DNA of 64,000 nt from Trametes villosa (Eukaryota > Basidiomycota > Agaricomycetes > Polyporales > Polyporaceae). Below, one piece after another: positions 21,026 to 33,500 of this stretch. Every line of letters starts with the position of its first letter. The first letter of the stretch is position 1. The notes under the pieces are model-generated. The model was not told the origin of the DNA. It searched no databases and saw only the letters and a program-made list of their open reading frames with translations. The DNA is taken from contig PUDQ02000033.1 of assembly GCA_002964805.2 (NCBI GenBank), positions 558,001 to 622,000 on the forward strand. Direction: 5' to 3'. The position numbers and the translations under genes were made by a program.

Positions 21026-23508
21026 TCAGTACCGCTCTCCGCCTTCACAGAGCGTCTCAAGGAACACCTTCAGGTCCTCCTTGTTGATCTCGAGCACGCT
21101 CGTGTCGAACGTGCCGTGTCGCGTGCGCGCGTTGCAGCGCTCCTTCGCGTCCAGAAACGCCAGACCAAACTCGCTACACGCACCGTCAGTACCTGTCCTG
21201 CCCACAAAAAGCACAAACAGAACACTCACTTCTTGCGAACGTCATCAAAATCCGGTGCCCCAGTAACACCCACAACAACGTACGTGCCCGCCGTCTCCTT
21301 GAGGCACGCAACGACGAGCGGGAGCGCCTTTCGCCGTGCGCGCGCGTACGCGGGCGCGGTCGGCTCGACGCGGTCGCGCAGCGCGTCGAGCAGCCAGAGC
21401 GCGAGGCGCGCAAGCACGCCCGGGTGCGCGAACAGCGGCAGGTCCGGGCCCTGCGTGAGCACGACGACGCGGTGCCCGCGCAGCGTCTTGATGTCCTGCT
21501 TGTCGATGATCGACGAGCCCTGGCGCATGATCGCGCGGTGTAGCGCCATCGAGAGTGTGATCGCCTCGCGCTGCCGCTCGATGCTACGGGGATCAGGGTG
21601 AGTACGATGAGGAGTGTGGAGGAGAGGGAGAGAGGCTTACTCGCTGAGCGCGTCGTACGCGGACCAGAAGTTCCTCACCCACCACTGCAGCTCCCCGCTC
21701 TCACCGTCCTCCTTCCCGTCCGCCGCCGCCTGCGCCTTCACGTTCGCGAGCACGCCCGGCGGCACGTTCTCGCGCTCGTCGTCGCGGTGCCGCCCCTCGC
21801 GGCCGCCGTCCCACAGCTTCCCGCCCCCGAACCACTCGCCACCGTTGCGCGTGCCCTCGACCTCGACCTCGATCCGCGTGCCGCCGGCGATGTCGAGAAG
21901 CGCAGACAAAGCCTCGACGGCGTCGCCTGCGGAGAGCGGCTGCGAGCGGTAGCCGTAGCAGCGCGTGAAGGACGGGTAGGAGAGCTCGACGAGGCCATAC
22001 TCGGGCGCGAGCTGGTCGAGCTTCTGTCGTAGGGACAGTCGGAGGTCCTTCGCCATGTGCGAGTAGGGTTGTTGCGTCTCTGTTATTGAGAACCTGCACT
22101 TCGGTCAGCCTTGATGCACACTGAGGGGAGAAAGTGCTTCGTACCCCATCTTGGCGAGCAGACCCGTCAGGCGTTTCCGCCCACGCTCCTTCCAGATGCC
22201 AAGCTTCGTCGCGACGTAGCCGGAGTGGTACATCGCGTCGTAAAGGGTCCAATGTCGGAACATCATGAACCGGAGCTCGTCGGACGAGTACACCGAGTTA
22301 TCGTCAGGGTTCTGTGACTTGTACTCTTCGCCGCCGAGCGAGGCGGGTGGTGCGGGATTGAGGCGCGCGACCTCGTCGTGGTATATGGATTGGTACTTGT
22401 CGTACTCTTCGCGGGAGATGCGGGAGGTGATATATTGGTATGTAAGACCGAGGATGGCTAACCTGAGTATGGGGAGTATTCAGTATCAGGTCGGGTTCTG
22501 TGCGGCATGGGGTAGGGGCGTACCATAGGAGGTCGTTGTCGACGCGTTCTAGTACTGTGGCGAGGATGTACATGGTCCCAGATGCACTCTGTCCATGCCA
22601 TGTACCCGACCTATAGTACTTGATCAGTCGGCTCTCGTGCTGTGCTCGCTCTTCTCGCGATATTCGATTAGGTTGCTACACGCGGGTCAATACGCGAGCA
22701 ACAGCGCGAGACGAAGTGAACGTACGTCGACTTTGCGCCTCTTCCCTTGCTTCCGCCCACCCTCCCCTAGTGATCGCCGCTTTCGTGAGGGAGAGCCCTC
22801 ACCGTCTTCGTAGTCCTCCTCGTCCTCATCATTCTCTTCGTCTTCTCCCGCCTCTTCGTCAGAGTCCAGGTCGGAGTCTTCCTCATCAGAGTCCTCTTCT
22901 GGTGCATACTGCCCATAACACTTGAGCAGAGTCCCATCACGGGCACACTCGGACTTACAGTCAATGTCTCCCATGCCTTGCGCTCTTCCTGCAAGCCCTC
23001 CACACCACCGTCGTCCCACACAACGATCCGGTCACCGTTCTCTCCCCCGCCAAAGACACTAGACAAGTTCTGCGGTCTTGAAGAGTCGATGATGTGCACA
23101 GTGAGGCTGGTCGGAAAGTCCCCGAACCACTCTTCTGAAGGGAGGTCGAGGATGGCTCCCATGTTGAACATAATCAGGGTGTGGAGCTGCCCGCTACAGT
23201 CAGGTTATGTTCCGTGCTAGTGTTATCTTGCAACTCACGTCTGCGTATGTCGTAAGCTCGTCCCGGATGCGCTCGAGCTCGGCGTGGCCGGAGACGGGGA
23301 TGAGTCTATGCATGACGTCGTCCTGCTTGAAGAGGTCTGCGAGCATCTTGGATGCACATAACGCGTCGACATCCGGGGCGACGAGGATGATTACGGACGA
23401 TGCAGCGGTGCGTGGAGAACGGCGATGGGCGGTCAGGATCTTAGCGTAGGCTTCGCCATAAGAGGGGCGGGAGGCGGAGGCGAGGTGAGGTGGTGGTAGC
23501 CAGACCAT
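21026..23508 (-). CDS. CDC45: Replication initiation factor CDC45
   Basis: Part of the CMG helicase (Cdc45-Mcm2-7-GINS) that unwinds DNA at replication forks in the nucleus. Starts at ATG 23508 (MVWLPPPHLASASRPSYGEA). The DHH-like N-terminal fold shows VIILVAPDVDALCASKMLAD, then FGDFPTSLTVHIIDSSRPQN and DRIVVWDDGG. A long acidic stretch (about 22800-22920) is followed by basic KRRSLGEGGRKQGKRRK, as in Cdc45 of other species. The C-terminal half gives MAKDLRLSLRQKLDQLAPEY, YGLVELSYPSFTRCYGYRS, ALHRAIMRQGSSIID, EFGLAFLDAKERC and TSVLEINKEDLKVFLETLCE. The stop is at 21026-21028. The dinucleophilic DHH catalytic motif is not expected in Cdc45, and none was assigned here. Confidence 0.93.
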
Positions 23509-23550
23509 AGAGTATTACAGACGTCTCTAGAGTGCACTTAGAGGCTAGAG

Positions 23551-23656
23551 ACGCGTCGTAGCCGGCGTTGGTAGCGGAGGAGGGTGGGGGTAAGATGAAA
23601 GCGCGTCTCGTCAACAACGCGTCCAAATGCCGTCTGTTCCCGCACGTGACACGCGT
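23551..23656. promoter_or_regulatory. Three ACGCGT (MCB) boxes in the CDC45 promoter
   Basis: ACGCGT at 23551-23556, 23617-23622 and 23651-23656, which is 43 to 148 bases before the CDC45 start. The last is immediately preceded by CACGTG (23643-23648). ACGCGT is the known target of MBF-type (Mbp1-Swi6) G1/S regulators, and CDC45 is a G1/S gene in yeast. Function here is inferred. Confidence 0.6.
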
Positions 23657-23777
23657 CGCGATTGTGGCTGAACCTCTCGCGAACATAAGTGCGGAGTCTT
23701 TCGCCTTCTGTCCTCCCCAGGTTGTAACGAGAGAGTGGTGAGATGTAGTGTATAGGGCGTAGTATTGATTATAGCGA

Positions 23778-25569
23778 TTATAGCGGTAGCCAGCTGGACC
23801 TCTCCCGCACGTCCCTCCTCTTGCCCCGGATGCCCCACACGCCCCAGTTCGTCTTCACCATCACCCGCGGGTCAAAGTCCGCCACCTCCCACTTCTCGCT
23901 CCCAAACGCGTTCGGCCCAGGCGTAATCACCCAGTCGAACTCGCCCGCCACCTCCGGCGCGACCGAAAGCGACTTCACGTCCCGCTCGACGTCCGCGGGC
24001 GAGAACCCGGTCACGAATATCGGGCACTTGCTCGCGAGGAGCAGCGGCAGCACCGGGCCCCACTCCGTCGGCGACGCGATCTGCAGGTACGGCTCCCCTG
24101 TCTCCTCGTTCACGGACGTTGGCGACGGGAACCCGAACCCAGGCGAAAACAGGAAGAAGCAGTCCGTGTACGGGTCGAAGGTCTCCTGGAACTGCGCGTG
24201 CACCTCCGAGTAGTTGGCCTGCATTCCCGTGATGGTGAGCTGCGGCGTGTATGGGACGGTGTAGGACGGCACGCCGTATTGCTCGATCGACTCCCGAGTC
24301 CTCTTCAGGCGCACGATTGGTGCGGGCGTTGGCGGTTGGTAGACATTGGGCACGTAGACAGGCTTTTCCTCCTCTGGCTGCTGCTGCTGCTGTTCTTGCG
24401 ATTCCGGCGCGGCATGGGGAGTATCGCTGGACGAAGCGGAGGCGCCAGCGTCGGCCTGTGCGGAGGTGGTCTCAGCTGAGGGAGACCTCTTGGAGGCGGG
24501 CCCCTTGTTCAGTTCGCTGATCGGCTTCGGCAACGACACCTGAGGGCCGATGAAGTACAAGTGGAACAGGGCCGAAGGGAACAGTAGACAGAGCTGCTCC
24601 CAAACGTGAGGCGGTAGGGCGGACTCCGCTCTTGCGCCAAGGATGAAGATCCTCATCTGCGGCTTGGTAGCAGCTGCCTCTGCTGTCTCCGGGGCACCTG
24701 GTGGCACATGCAAGTTCGTCCGGAGAGCTGCATAGGCAATGTTAGAATGTGGGGCATATATGCGAAGTCTTCTAGCTTACCTGCTAGCGAGCGGCTGCCC
24801 TCAGGAGTGAGCCTTTGATTGCTCAGGGTGAGGTTGCTGAACTGGTGCAGCACAGAACCGACGGTGATCGGGTAGGTCAAGATTTTACTGGCGTGCCTCC
24901 GAGACCGCTCGCTGTCCATGGAGGGAAATTCACGCGTGTACCAGAAGACGTCCCAGTTCGCAAACGAGATCGCCGCCTCCGTGTCCTGTTCGCCTAGCAC
25001 AAAAACACGCGTTCAATCCCTGCCCTCTACCAGCGGACTTGGACACCGCACGACGTACCTGGAAGCTCGAACTCGCGCATCCTCCGTCCACTCCGCAGAT
25101 CATGCTCGTCCTCGTTCACCTCCCTCAGCCGCCCGCAGTACTTCGCGTGCTCCTCGTCCGCATGCCAGTGCTCCTCGGAGCAGTGCGTCGGCCAGCCGCA
25201 GTCCGGGCACTCGAACGCGACCGCGCGCGGCTGCGCCTTCGTGTGCGCGTGCACGCCGTCGTGCGCCGCCGCGCACACGGGGCACGGCGCGAGCCTGCGG
25301 ATCGCCTCGCCGCGCGCGCGGATCGCGGGGAACGGCGACTGCGAGAACGGGTGGAAGAGGTCGTCCTCCGCAAGCACGGGTTGCTTGGGTTTCTCGGAGG
25401 CCTGGGCGGGCGTGTTTTTGGACTTGAGCCAGCCGAAGAGGGTGCGGGTGCTGGCGGGGACGAGGGTGGGCCCGTGGGCGAGCGGGAGGCGGCTACAGGG
25501 CAGGCATGGTGCTGCACGAGCGCTGCGAGCAAGAAGGCGTGTACACGACCTCCGGGGTAGATTGAGCAT
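23778..25569 (-). CDS. MSS51: MSS51-like mitochondrial translational activator with zinc finger
   Basis: In yeast Mss51 activates translation of COX1 mRNA and chaperones new Cox1 in mitochondria. Starts MLNLPRRSCTRLLARSARAA, an Arg/Ala-rich presequence. A cysteine-rich finger follows: CPVCAAAHDG..FECPDCGWPTHCSEEHW and a final YC. It contains Cys-Pro dipeptides of the kind described as heme-regulatory motifs in Mss51. The core signature reads FANWDVFWYTREFPSMDSE, then RSRRHASKILTYPITVGSVL. The long last exon has a low-complexity insert (SAQADAG..QEQQQQQPEEEK) and ends RERSSWLPL. Three introns were placed, including one after MREFELPG. Total about 550 residues, longer than yeast Mss51 because of the insert. 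Confidence 0.9.
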
Positions 25570-25785
25570 GGCCGTGGGCCGTGCTAGGAGTTGTCACCGA
25601 CCAGTCTGCGGCAGGTGAGGGTGCAGAAGAGAGAGCGCGGACGAGTCGAGGCGCGCCGATTCGCCGCGTCCTCGACTGCCGTTCCGGACTCGCCGCCCAT
25701 GTGCGCCTCTGACCCTCTCTGACCTCATCCTCATCCTCCTCGACGTTGACCAGGACTGCTCCCCGAATGTCCTCGTAGACCACAC
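25570..25785. promoter_or_regulatory. Divergent promoter MSS51 / scramblase
   Basis: 216 bases shared between two divergent nuclear genes that both appear to encode mitochondrial proteins. No clear TATA box or known site was recognised. Confidence 0.5.
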
Positions 25786-27383
25786 ATGATGCTGTCTCTC
25801 AGGACAAGCACCCGCTATATTCCACTACTTGCAAGACCGGCCTCGCTCCTCCCGTCCATTCCGCTGCAATGCACGCGCGCATACGCACACTCGCGCTTTG
25901 AGAAGCCCCGTCCCGGCGTCGGGCGCGAACGCCCCAAAGGTGACCCCCTCCAGGCTCGGAGAAGAGACGAAGTCTCAAGAGAGACATACACGGATCCTCC
26001 ACCACTAGGCTCTGATTCCCAAGGCGCATCCTCAGGCGGGTCTTTCCCGCGGGAAGACCAGCCCTCTGCATCCCAGTCGCCGTTATGGGAGGAGAGCGTG
26101 CGCGCACCAGCGAGCAACCCGGAAGAGGGCCTGAGGAGGCTACTCATGGATAACAACCGGCTGATAGTAACTCGGTATGTGTGTCGTATGCCAAGGTTCG
26201 TAGGAGCGAGGTGGACTAAGAGAAGATAGAGAAATTGAGATGCTCAACATATTCATCGGGTTCGAGCAGGCGAACCGCTATGTCATTAGTGAGTACCCTT
26301 CCTCCTGTGGTATTGAGCGTGTGCTGACGCTTCGCGTTGTGCCCAGCGAATGAGGCGGGAGAAACACTGGGCTACATCGCCGAAGAGCCCCGAGGCTTCC
26401 TCTCGACGTTCTCGCGGCAGATCTTCCGCACGCACCGACCGTTCCGCGCAATCGTAATGGACAGTCAAGGCTCGCCGATCCTCTGGGTGCGCTCACATAG
26501 CTTACCCGATCACCCGCGGGTGTATGCTGAACGGTGATGTGATAGCTTCGCAGACCATTCGCGTTCATCAACTCGCGGATGTATGTACAGCGGCTCAAGG
26601 ACTTCGAGGCATACACGCCCGAAGGCGAGCCCGTTCTGGATACCTTTGCGGAGGCGCAGCAGCGCTGGCATCTGTGGCGAAGACGATATGACCTTTTCTT
26701 GAGGCACGTACACATCTCAGTACCGCCATTTGTCGTGCAACGTAGTATTGATCACCTACCACGGTACATAGGGATACACCGCACCGGATACTGTCGACGC
26801 TTAACGAGCCACAACCAGAACCCGAGCCAGAATCGTTCCACCAGTTCGCGCGGATCGACGGAGGCATCCTAGCGTGGCATTTCAAACTGATGGATGCCAG
26901 TGGGGAAGCAATTGCTAGCGTGAACCGTGCCTTCCGCGGGTTCGGTCGTGAGGTGAGCTTCGGATGCAATCTTGAAGGCTCTTGCTCATCAAGAGCGTAC
27001 AGATTTTCACAGATACCGGACAATACTTTGTCAACTTCGACGGTGCGGAAGCCAGCGAGGAGAATACGCCGGTTGAGAAGCCGTACCTCATCCGCAACTT
27101 GTCTGTAGAGGAACGCGCGGTACGTCTATGACCTTCAGCCCTGAGCGGATAGGATAACTCATTGAAGCCCGAAATACAGCTTGTGTTAGCAACCGCTGGT
27201 AAGCACACCGCGATGTGGATTATGGGAGCACCCATAACTGACTGACTTGACAGTGAACATCGACTTCGACTACTTCTCGAGACACTCAGGAGCAGGGGGG
27301 TAAGTGACATTACCACAGTGTCGGAAGTGACAGCACTGACGAGACACAGTGGCGGGTTTTTCTTATTCGACTCCGTCGAATGA
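25786..27383 (+). CDS. Phospholipid scramblase family protein, probably mitochondrial (Aim25-like)
   Basis: Starts MMLSLRTSTRYIPLLARPA, a basic presequence, followed by a Pro/Ser-rich linker. The scramblase domain begins QIEMLNIFIGFEQANRYVI and continues ETLGYIAEEPRGFLSTFSRQ, IFRTHRPFRAIVMDSQGSPI, RMYVQRLKDFEAYTPEGEPV, HQFARIDGGILAWHFKLMDA, ASVNRAFRGFGREIFTDTGQ and DFDYFSRHSGAGGGGFFLFD. It ends SVE with a stop at 27381-27383. The last four exons are very short (one encodes only LVLATA). The calcium-binding-like and C-terminal helix region VNIDFDYFSRHS fits the family. The gene converges with the GH89 gene, with a 124-base spacer. Confidence 0.9.
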
Positions 27384-27507
27384 AATCGTGGCTACTCCAC
27401 CTCCCCTCGCTGTGTATCTATCGATTTGTTTTCCCCGAAGTCAGCACGCAAATGCGACACTGCTTGCTATCTCCGTAGAATGCGCGACAGATACAGACAC
27501 GACTGCG

Positions 27508-29865
27508 CTATGCCCAAGTATGAAGAACCTTCCCGACTACTTCCCACGTGTCGCCATGAACACCCCACCGCTCACCAGGACCCGTCCCCCAGGTCCGGTT
27601 ACCCCACTCCTCCCCGATCGCGAGCATGGTGCTCTTCACCGTTGTTGCATTGTACGCCTGCCTCGTCGTCTTCGTTTCCGCCAGGTAGTCCACGAAAGTC
27701 GCCCACCGCTGCTTGTAGTACGTCCCGACGAGCCCCGCCCACGCTTTCGATGCGTAGTCGTTGATCTCCCCGTTCGGACCCCACAGGGTGACCTGGTTCC
27801 GTGCGTTGTACTCGAGGTATGCGCCATACGACTTCGAGCCGCGCGCCCACTTGCGTGCATCTGCTATCCAACTGCTCAGGAGGAAGTGCTCGTTCGTGTA
27901 TAGCAGCGCGTCGAGGTCGGAGAGTAGCGTGAGGAGCGGCTGACCTGCCACTGTGACGGCATGCGCGGTGGAGGTGGGGGCGTTGTATGTGCTGACGAGG
28001 GTGTTGTAGAGGTCGATGAAGCGGTTGGAGAGCAGCTGGCGCGCGACGTCGACAACGTCGTACGCAAACTCCGGCACAGTGTTTAACCCGGGATGCCGTG
28101 CTTTCGCTTCGAGGAGCAGCTTCAGCGCCGAGAGAACGCTGTTGTCGGTGTCGTACGGTACAGAGGTGGGGTGGTGTCCGGTGCGGTTTGTAAGTCCGGT
28201 GAGGGCGGGGGCGAGCTCGTAGATGCCCTTGATGGTCGCCTGCGTGCTTGGATCCTTGTTGTTGTAGACCGTCTTGGAGAGCGTCTGCCAGGCGTCAAAT
28301 GCAGCCTTAGGAAGCGGCTTCACAGGGTACCGCCGCGACACCCAACCATCGACGTAGCTGCTGATATCAAGTGGGGTCGACGACCAGGCCTGGTCGAGGA
28401 GGATATCGTAAACGATCTCGTTGCCCTCCTGACCCTCCATGGTCAGACCGATACCCTTCATGCTACTGCCCGGACTGCTCAGCGCGGCAAGCGGCCCATG
28501 GGTGAGCTCATCCAGGTTCCCCTCGAGGCCGATGTTCCCGCCGTAGTCATGCAGCTCGCACCACACCCACTGCTTTCCATAGTACGACTGGGTGCGGTTC
28601 CACTGCGGGGCCGCCTCCGAGTACAGGTCGAGCACGATCATGCTGTCGTTCCCGGGCACACCCCCCAAGTACGCCGCGACGCGCTCGTCCGTCCAGAAAT
28701 CCGCGCTCGAGAAGAAGAGCCAGCCCTGCATGAGCCAGACCGCCTCGGGGTCCGCCGCGCGCAGGCTCGCGAACGTGCCCGCGGACACGCTGCGGAGGTA
28801 CGCCGGGTCGCCGCTGAACGGGTCGTTCTCGTTGTACTGGTCGAGCGTGTACACGTGCGACGCGCCGGCGCCGTACGCGGCCTGCTGCTTCGCGATGAAC
28901 GACTTTTGCAGGGTGGCGAAGAGCGGGTCGAACGGCTCGAGGAACGCGTCGTTCGTGAGGGCCGCGGGGAAGCCGGACCACTGGCTGCCCGCGACGATGG
29001 ACGCGTTCGGGTAGAGCGCCGCGAGCGCGCGGGGCACGAACCCGGTGAAGGCGGGCAGGACGGGCGTCATGCCGAGCTCGGCCATGCGCGCGAGGAGGCG
29101 CCGCTGGAGGGCGAACTGGTCCGCGACCCAGGCGGCGGGCAGCGCGCCGCCCCAGCTGCCCTGGATGTTCCCGAAGCGGTTCCAGGCCTGGAAGGCGGGC
29201 CCGGAGAGGAAGGCGGAGATGTCGGCGTCGCTGAGCCCGGCGTCGCGGAAGGTCTCGATGAGGACGTGCTCGTAGCCGACCCAGGCGAGCGGGAGGTTCA
29301 CGCCGCGGAGCGCGAGCCAGTCCAGCTCGAGCTCCCACTGCTCAAAGTCCCAGAAGGCAGCGGTGTAGTCGAAGGTGACAGTGTTGAAGTGGTATCTGAT
29401 GAGGGGGACGTGAGCCCTGGGAGACTCGATCGCGATGGCTATGTATGGACGGACCTGTATGGTACGATTGCTCTGCCTTTGACTGGCTTGCCAACTTTCG
29501 GCAACCGGGCGGGGAGTTGGTTGAGACGGGACCCGGTCCACCATATATCAACGCCGCCGTACTGGGTGAGATACCTGCCGGTCGAAGGTCATATCTGGGT
29601 TCCATACGAGTGTTGTGGGGATAACTCACGTGTAGAGGCCGCGAGCACAAGCGGATACGGTGGTGCATTGGATGTGCACCCCGCTGTGTGCGTCGCTGAT
29701 CTCAAACGCGTCTGGTTCGCCTTCATAGAAATCGAACGAGAAAGCGTGCGCGTGCTCCGGGATTTGCCTCCTGGCCAACGCGTAGATCCCTTGGAGGTCC
29801 TGAGTCGCGGCGGCCGCCCCAAGGCCAAGGGCCACGATAGCACAGAGCCCTCTTTGCAGGAGCAT
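27508..29865 (-). CDS. Alpha-N-acetylglucosaminidase, GH89 (NAGLU-like), secreted
   Basis: Starts MLLQRGLCAIVALGLGAAAA, a clear signal peptide. Only two introns: exon 1 ends at GLYT; exon 2 is LTQYGGVDIWWTGSRLNQLP to AIVPYR; the rest (from YHFNTVTFDYTAAFWDFEQW) is one long exon. GH89 features follow in order: ELDWLALRGVNLPLAWVGYE, GNIQGSWGGALPAAW, TPVLPAFTGFVPRAL, HVYTLDQYNENDPFSG (candidate catalytic Glu), WVWCELHDYGGNIGLEGN, and GIGLTMEGQEGNEIVYD (second candidate Glu). It ends EVVGKVLHTWA. Several N-glycosylation sequons are present. The human enzyme removes terminal alpha-GlcNAc from heparan sulfate; the fungal substrate is not known. About 760 residues, close to family length, no breaks. 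Confidence 0.93.
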
Positions 29866-30578
29866 GGCGGTCAGGAAGAGGCGTTGAAGTTGCGGTTGCG
29901 AAGCCTTAAGAAGCGCACGAACGCACGTTCATCTGGGGATGTACTGTACCTGGACGTACACGACGTCACGAGTTCCATCAAATCCGGACCACATGGCTCT
30001 GCAGAATGCGCCGGCTACGGCATTTGCGGATAAGTAGTTGCCAGTCGTATCAGACCGCAGGTAACTGCTATCGTGTCTCAGGCAGCACTTCACAAAGTAT
30101 AGTCAGTCTGCTATCAAATCAGGCAAATGAATCGTGCGTGTTACTTACCTATCACTATGCCATGGAGATAACTGAGCCATTCTCATGAGTAGCGTCACCC
30201 GGGCGACAGAGGCGGCTCTTTCGGCGGTGCGCATTCGCGTCGGTATAGCAGGGCGACTGACCCAGAAGCACGTATGATGGACCCGGACAAAGTGGCGGCG
30301 ACATACGAACGGCGAGCGCCACTGGCAGCCTGGAGGAGACGCGCCTTGAGCACCGCCACGGACGCGACGTCACGCGTCAGGATGTGCACGGGCACGTGGG
30401 ATGTGGCGAATATGGGCGTCTGCGGGGGCGGTCGCAGGGCGCGAGGTGCGCGCAACCTCCGTTCGACGACCATCTCCGTCCCCGACCGCCTCTTGTCCTG
30501 CCGCCCTCAGCATGGCGGACTCCTCTAGAGCGCCGCGCCCGTCGACGGACGAGGGTATGTCTCTCCTCTCTGCCCAGC
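29866..30578. promoter_or_regulatory. Divergent promoter region GH89 / M13 peptidase
   Basis: About 710 bases between two divergent starts. Open frames on both strands here are GC-driven and resemble nothing. A short upstream exon of the M13 gene cannot be excluded. Confidence 0.45.
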
Positions 30579-33500
30579 ATGTCGCTGCTCATGTCGCCGG
30601 ACGTCACCTATCCAGAGACGGCCCCGCTCTTGCAGCATGTCTCTCATCCGGACGAGGCCTCGCACCCTCAGCAAGAACAGCCCTCCTTCTTCGAGCGAGC
30701 CGCCGCAGTTGTGCAGGAACCCTTATCTCCGTTGACCCAAATCCTTCTCGTCGCGACCATCATCTTCCTGCTCCTCAGCTCAGTCTTCATTGGCCTGTTC
30801 GCCGGAGCGCAGCACAAGCTCAACACCGGCAAGGGTGGAAGTGCCACCACCACAGTTGTGGTTACCACTACCGCCGCAACAACTGCAACGACCACTGCCG
30901 TATCTACCACTACCGTCGCCGTGCCGGCCCCGGGCCCTACCTCTCCGCCCGCGGAGGTGAGTTCTCGACCGTATCAGTCCTTTGTGAGCGTACCATGACC
31001 CCCATGACGCGAATTAGCCTGTCTGCCTTACGCCGTCTTGCATCAATCTTGCGTCCTCTGTGCTCTCCTCGCTTGACGAATCCCAGGACCCTTGTGAGAA
31101 CTTCTACGACTTCGCTAGTGAGTCTTCTACCGTATCACACCTGCTCGTGCCTGCTCAACCCCGCCCGCCCAGATGGTGGCTGGCTTAAGGCGCATCCCAT
31201 TCCCTCGGACAAAGGAATCTTCGGCAACTTCGATGCTCTTGCTCAGCAGAACAGGCGTATCCTCCAGCAAATCTTGTCCGAGGATGCCTCTACTCGCTTC
31301 GCTGAAGTCTCTGCACTCGCTGCCTCCGGCTACGATGAACAGATCCTCAAGAAGATTCGCGGCCTCTACACGTCTTGCTTGAATGAGGACAGGCTTGACG
31401 AGCTTGGGGAAGCGCCGCTCAAGGACATTGCTAAGAAGATTCGGGACACCTTCCGCGGCAAGTCCACAGTCATTGATCAGGCTGCGAAGGGCCTCAGTGC
31501 GGAGAGGGCTAGGCTCACCGCCACGGTCGCATACCTCCACTCACGCGGTAAGTCCCAATTCCAGCTTAAGCCGCTGACTGTGGCTCACATGAGCAACAGC
31601 CATCGACGCCCTGTTCTCTTACGAGATTGATGGAGATGCTGGGAACGACCCCAACTTCATGACGCTCTGGCTCAGCCAACCCGAGCTTGGTCTGCCTGCT
31701 AAGGTAGGAGCGAAAATGGAGCTTCCGCAGCAAGAGCTTACGCGGCCGTATAGGAATACTATGAAGAAGAGCCAATTGTGGACCTCTATCAGACTGTCCT
31801 CGAGCGCCTGCTTCTCACCCTGAACGATGAAGACGAGGAGCTCATGTCTACGTCTACTGAGCACCCGTCCAAATCTGTTGTCCACGAAGAGCGCCTCAGG
31901 GTCTGGCCTCCCTGGCCGTGGCCGCCTTGGGGCGATGACGACGATGGCAAAGGCGAGCCTGTGAACCGCACCGAGCGTGCGCACAAGCTCGCGAAAGAAG
32001 TAGTCGAGTTCGAGAAGAAGATTGGAAACGCCAGTCTGGACCTGTAAGCAATCTCCTTCCCTCTAGGGTTCGGTATATCTCAACTCGCCTTCCTCCAACA
32101 GCGATATCCTCTTCCAGGACCCTATCGCGACCTACAACCCCGTGCCGTTCAAGAACGTCAGCGAGCAGCTCCCGCAGTTTGACTTCTCGACGTACTTCTC
32201 CGCCTTCGCGCCGCGCAACTTCCCGGCGACGGTCATCCTCACGTCCACGACGTACCTGTCCTCGCTCTCGTCCATCCTGAACGAGACCGATTCGGACACG
32301 CTCGAGGCGTACTTCATCACGCGTGCCGGGCTTGCGTACGCGTCGTACCTCGGCTTGGACACGGAGGCGTGGAAGGCAACTCGTAGCCTCGAGGAGGTGC
32401 TGCGTGGCATTAAGAAGGGTGCGGTGGGCGACCGCGCGGAGTACTGCGTCGCTCGTGTTGAGAGCGCATTGGGCTTCGCGGCGGGCCGGTACTTCGTCAA
32501 CGAGACTTTCGGCGGCGCGTCTAAGGAGAAGGCGACGAAGGTTATCACCGGTACGTGACCTTCCACTAGCCTACAATAGTCTAAGTGACAGTGGCTCATT
32601 GGGATATCACAGACATCGTCGACTCCTTCAAGAAGTCGCTCACCCACCTCGAGTGGATGGACGAGGAGAGCGCGACCGCCGCCGCAGACAAGGCTGCCGC
32701 CATCCGCGTCAAGGTCGGCTACCCGCTGTCCCCGGACACGACCGACCCGCAGTCGCTCGCGAACTACTACCGGCTGCTGAAGATCAACGAGGACGCGTTC
32801 TTCGAGAACATGCTGAACGCGCGAGTCGCAGATGAGATCCGGCGCTGGCAGACGTTGGGCAAGCAGCGCGACTTGGAGGCGTGGGAGATGTACCCGTCGA
32901 TGGTCAATGCATACTTCAACCCGCCTGCGAACGAGGTGAGTCGCCGTGAGGCTGTCTTGACGATCCAGTCTCTCAACGTCTTTGGTATAGATTGTGTTCC
33001 CTGCTGGTATTTTGCAACCTCCTTTCTTCTCGCAGGACTGGTGAGTGATATGTGCAGCCACTCATTGTCCGCTTGACTTCTGACTGGACATGATGTGTAG
33101 GCCCGGATACATGTCGTACGGCTCGTTTGGGCAGGTCGCCGCCCATGAGCTCACGGTGAGTCGTTGATCCCGCAAGGATGTCTTCGCGTGTGCAATGGTC
33201 CTAATCCATTCGCGGACAGCATGCATTCGACTCCGCTGGACGCCTGTACAACCAGAACGGCAAGCTGGAGCAGTGGTGGACGAACAAGACTAGCGAGGGC
33301 TTCAACGAGAGGCAGAAGTGCATCGTCGATCAATACTCCAGTCAGTCCCGCATACACTCTCACTGCTACCTGATGCTAAAGGCATTCGTCTGTAGACTTC
33401 ACGATCGATGACGGTAAGGGCGGGACGATCCATGTCAACGTGAGTTACCGAGGTGCACCATGCGTATCATAGCTTGACATTGCTGACCGGCTCTTCTACA

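Noticed and set aside
28093..30033. Long plus-strand open frame (646 codons) opposite the GH89 gene
   Set aside because: It is an antisense shadow of a GC-rich exon. The translation is Arg/Glu/Val-rich, without domains, and the opposite strand encodes a clear GH89 enzyme.
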